DNA from: JBBSMX01 sp038232935
GTDB taxonomy: Bacteria; Bacteroidota; Rhodothermia; Rhodothermales; JANQRZ01
Direction: 5' to 3'
Length of the DNA: 31,874 bases
Assembly (NCBI GenBank): GCA_038232935.1
Contig: JBBSMX010000035.1
Location: 1 to 31,874 of the forward strand
Shown: in pieces, positions 28,550 to 31,874 of the stretch
Layout of the letters: each line of letters opens with the position of its first letter
How positions within the stretch are numbered: position 1 is the stretch's first letter
Program-made: the position numbers and the translations under genes
Notes under the pieces: generated by a model
Told to the model about the DNA's origin: nothing
The model's input: only the letters and a program-made list of their open reading frames with translations
The model's database searches: none

Positions 28550-30430
28550 ATGCCCATGCTCCCTCCCGACTCGCCCCCCGCCGACCGCACGCCCACGAAG
28601 TCGCTCCGCGAGGTCACCGTTCTCTTCGCGGGCGACTCCGGCGACGGCATGCAGCTCACCGGCGGTCAGTTCATGCTCGCCACCGCGCGGGCCCGGAACG
28701 ACCTCGCCACCCTCCCCGACTTCCCCGCCGAGATCCGCGCCCCCGCCGGCACCACCTACGGCGTCTCCGGCTTCCAGCTCCACTTCGGCGCGACCGCGAT
28801 ATCGACGCCGGGCGACGAGGTGGACCTCCTCGTGGCGATGAACCCCGCCGCGCTCAAAGTCAACCTCCGCCACGTCCGCGAGGGCGGGGCCGTGCTCGTC
28901 AACCTCAACGCGTTCGAGGACCGTGGGCTCGAGCTCGCCGGCTACACCTCGAACCCGCTGGAAGACGGGACGCTCGAAGGCTACGAGGTCTTCCCCGTCG
29001 AGCTGACGCGGCTCACGCGCGAAGCCCTCGCCGACACCGAGCTCTCGACGAAGCAGATCGACCAATCGAAGAACATGTTCGCGCTCGGGCTCGCGCTGTG
29101 GCTCTACACCCGGCCGCTGGAGCCCACCACCGAGTGGATCGAGGCGAAGTTCGCCGACGAACCCGACATCCTCGAAGCGAACCGGCGCGTGCTGATGAAG
29201 GGGTACCACTTCGGCGACACGACCGAGGTGTTCGCCTCGCGCTACGAAGTCGCCCCGGCGAGCCTGCCGCCCGGCCTCTACCGAGGCATCCGTGGGAACG
29301 AAGCGCTCGCGCTCGGGCTCGTGACCGCCGCCGTGCGGAGCGGGCTCGAAATCCTCTACGGCTCGTACCCGATCACCCCGGCCTCGGACCTCCTCCACGC
29401 ACTCTCGAAGCACAAGAACTTCGGCATCCTCACCGTCCAGGCCGAGGACGAGATCGCCGCCGTCGGCGCGGCGCTCGGGGCGAGCTTCGCCGGGCGGCTC
29501 GGCGTGACGGCGACGAGTGGGCCGGGCCTCGCGCTCAAGACCGAGTTCATCGGCCTCGGCATCATCACCGAGCTTCCGCTCGTCGTCGTGGACGTGCAGC
29601 GCGCCGGGCCGAGCACGGGGATGCCGACGAAGACCGAGCAGAGCGACCTCCTCTTCGCGCTCTACGGCCGCAACGGCGATGCCCCGCTCCCGGTCCTCGC
29701 TGCGAGTACGCCGGGCGACTGCTACGAGGTGGCCTACGAGGCGTGCCGGATCGCCGTCAAATACATGACGCCCGTCCTCCTCCTCTCGGACGGCTACCTC
29801 GGCAACGGCGCCGAGCCGTGGCGCGTCCCCGACCCCGACACCCTCCCCGCCTTCCCCGTCCGCTTCGCTACCGAGACGAACCGCGACGGCGAGTTCCTCC
29901 TGTACCTCCGCGACGAGGCGACGCTCGCCCGGCCGTGGGCCAAGCCGGGCACGCCGGAGCTCGAACACCGCCTCGGCGGGCTGGAGAAGGACCGCGAGAC
30001 GGGCGGCGTCTCGTACGACCCCGAGAACCACGAGGCGATGACGAAGCTGCGCGCGGCGAAGGTCGAGCGCGTGACGCAGGAGATCCCGCCGACCGAAGTT
30101 CTCGGCGATGCCGAGGGCGACGTGCTCGTCGTCGGCTGGGGCTCGACACGGGGCTCCATCGAGGCGGCCGTGGACGTGGCCCGCGCCGAGGGGCTGAAAG
30201 TCGGCCGCGTCCACCTTCGCTGGCTCAGCCCGCTCCCGCCGGACCTCGGCGAGGTCTTCGACCGCTTCGAGCACCTCCTCGTGCCGGAGCTGAACAACGG
30301 CCAGCTCGTCCACGTCCTCCGCGACCGCTTCCTCCGCCCCGTCGAGTCGCTCGCCAAAATCCAGGGCCTCCCGTTCAAGGCCAGCGAGATCACCGCCCGC
30401 ATCCGCCGGATGATCGCCGCCTCCAATTAA
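28550..30430 (+). CDS. korA: 2-oxoacid:acceptor oxidoreductase, fused gamma-alpha subunit
   Basis: 626 residues. The N-terminal gamma domain begins VTVLFAGDSGDGMQLTGGQF and includes DFPAEIRAPAGTTYGVSGFQ. The alpha pyrimidine-binding domain starts near residue 245 with GNEALALGLVTAAVRSGLEI, YGSYPITPASDLLHALSKH, and QAEDEIAAVGAALGASFAG, which holds the Glu that activates thiamine diphosphate. The C-terminal transketolase-like domain ends in LVPELNNGQLVHVLRDRFLR. With KorB it would convert 2-oxoglutarate (or another 2-oxoacid) and CoA to acyl-CoA, CO2 and reduced ferredoxin. Start at MPMLPPDSPP; the in-frame ATG at 28556 is also possible. Longer upstream frame is not family-like. Confidence 0.94.
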   Translation: MPMLPPDSPPADRTPTKSLREVTVLFAGDSGDGMQLTGGQFMLATARARNDLATLPDFPAEIRAPAGTTYGVSGFQLHFGATAISTPGDEVDLLVAMNPAALKVNLRHVREGGAVLVNLNAFEDRGLELAGYTSNPLEDGTLEGYEVFPVELTRLTREALADTELSTKQIDQSKNMFALGLALWLYTRPLEPTTEWIEAKFADEPDILEANRRVLMKGYHFGDTTEVFASRYEVAPASLPPGLYRGIRGNEALALGLVTAAVRSGLEILYGSYPITPASDLLHALSKHKNFGILTVQAEDEIAAVGAALGASFAGRLGVTATSGPGLALKTEFIGLGIITELPLVVVDVQRAGPSTGMPTKTEQSDLLFALYGRNGDAPLPVLAASTPGDCYEVAYEACRIAVKYMTPVLLLSDGYLGNGAEPWRVPDPDTLPAFPVRFATETNRDGEFLLYLRDEATLARPWAKPGTPELEHRLGGLEKDRETGGVSYDPENHEAMTKLRAAKVERVTQEIPPTEVLGDAEGDVLVVGWGSTRGSIEAAVDVARAEGLKVGRVHLRWLSPLPPDLGEVFDRFEHLLVPELNNGQLVHVLRDRFLRPVESLAKIQGLPFKASEITARIRRMIAASN

Positions 30431-30438
30431 TTCCTGTA

Positions 30439-30461
30439 GGGGCGGGTTTTAAACCCGCCCC
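30439..30461. repeat. Near-perfect palindrome between korA and korB
   Basis: Two perfectly complementary 11-base arms, GGGGCGGGTTT (30439-30449) and AAACCCGCCCC (30451-30461), flank one T. This is the widespread dispersed repeat whose chance translation reads VGAGFKPAPT. It fills the 44-base gap between the korA stop and the korB start, so the transcript would carry a stable hairpin there. It could act in mRNA stability or tune the ratio of the two subunits. Confidence 0.9.
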
Positions 30462-30474
30462 CACCTCCAGAATC

Positions 30475-31731
<1,257 letters not shown>

Positions 31732-31874
31732 CCCTAAGAAACTGTTTGGGGAAACGGCTCCGGGCTGCGCGAGGCCGCTGAACCCGCTCGCGGCGTTGCG
31801 TTCGTCGCCCGATGCTATGGCATCGAGCTCCTCACGCGCCTGGCGAATCGGCTCCATCGATTCTCGCTCGCGCT
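31732..31874. other. Sequence after korB, unresolved; possible edge of a mobile element
   Basis: 143 bases to the window end. AAACTGTTTGGGGAAACGG (31739-31757) reads like the kind of end found beside IS5-type elements, and a minus-strand frame (MEPIRQAREELDAIASGDER and onward to PNSFL) enters from the right. A hairpin CGATGC-TATG-GCATCG is at 31810-31825. I cannot tell whether this is an insertion-sequence edge or ordinary intergenic DNA. Confidence 0.25.

Overview
This is GC-rich bacterial chromosome. The best fit is the Rhodothermota side of the Bacteroidota (Rhodothermales/Rubricoccaceae-like). The placement rests on high GC, a secreted endonuclease I ending in a type IX secretion (Por) sorting domain, leaders before start codons that are pyrimidine-rich and lack a Shine-Dalgarno sequence, and the protein families present. 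It is inference, since no rRNA or ribosomal protein gene is in view.

Layout. 1-768 is the 3' part of a glutaryl-CoA dehydrogenase-type flavoenzyme gene. 877-1326 (-) is a small four-helix membrane protein. 1664-10477 is a giant cyclic beta-1,2-glucan synthase (GT84, Glycoamylase and GH94 domains). 10478-12679 is an accessory patch: a decayed small-protein/nucleotidyltransferase pair, a truncated TIR protein whose tail is a copy of the synthase 3' end, an orphan protein, and an intact DUF433/DUF5615 toxin-antitoxin pair. 12698-19455 is mostly housekeeping and carbohydrate genes: VanX-type dipeptidase, DUF1440 membrane protein, a GH144-like beta-1,2-glucanase, a YeaQ/GlsB membrane protein, a GH39 glycosidase, and an SDR plus VKOR pair. 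19471-21994 (-) is a tightly overlapping lipoprotein / 3-hydroxyacyl-CoA dehydrogenase / TspO operon. 22373-23470 is the secreted endonuclease I. 23494-25128 is a second accessory patch: an AT-richer PD-(D/E)xK protein, a remnant of a dihydrofolate reductase 3' end, and a hicB-hicA pair. 25158-26584 (-) is thyA-folA. 27063-28281 (-) is btpA-like and apaG. 28550-31731 is korA-korB, a 2-oxoacid:ferredoxin oxidoreductase.

How the genes work together. The synthase and the GH144-like enzyme share the Glycoamylase fold and plausibly make and cut beta-1,2-glucan. ThyA and FolA form the dTMP/tetrahydrofolate cycle. KorA and KorB form one ferredoxin-linked enzyme. The two accessory patches hold toxin-antitoxin-like and defence-like genes.

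The most unusual signal is that both accessory patches sit at the 3' end of a core gene (ndvB, folA) and each is bordered by a second, diverged copy of that gene's 3' end in direct orientation. This looks like integration, or tandem duplication with replacement, at gene ends, with no recombinase gene visible. Other points of note are a Pro/Lys-rich N-terminal extension on KorB, a near-perfect dispersed palindrome between korA and korB, and a long imperfect palindromic repeat found at two intergenic sites.
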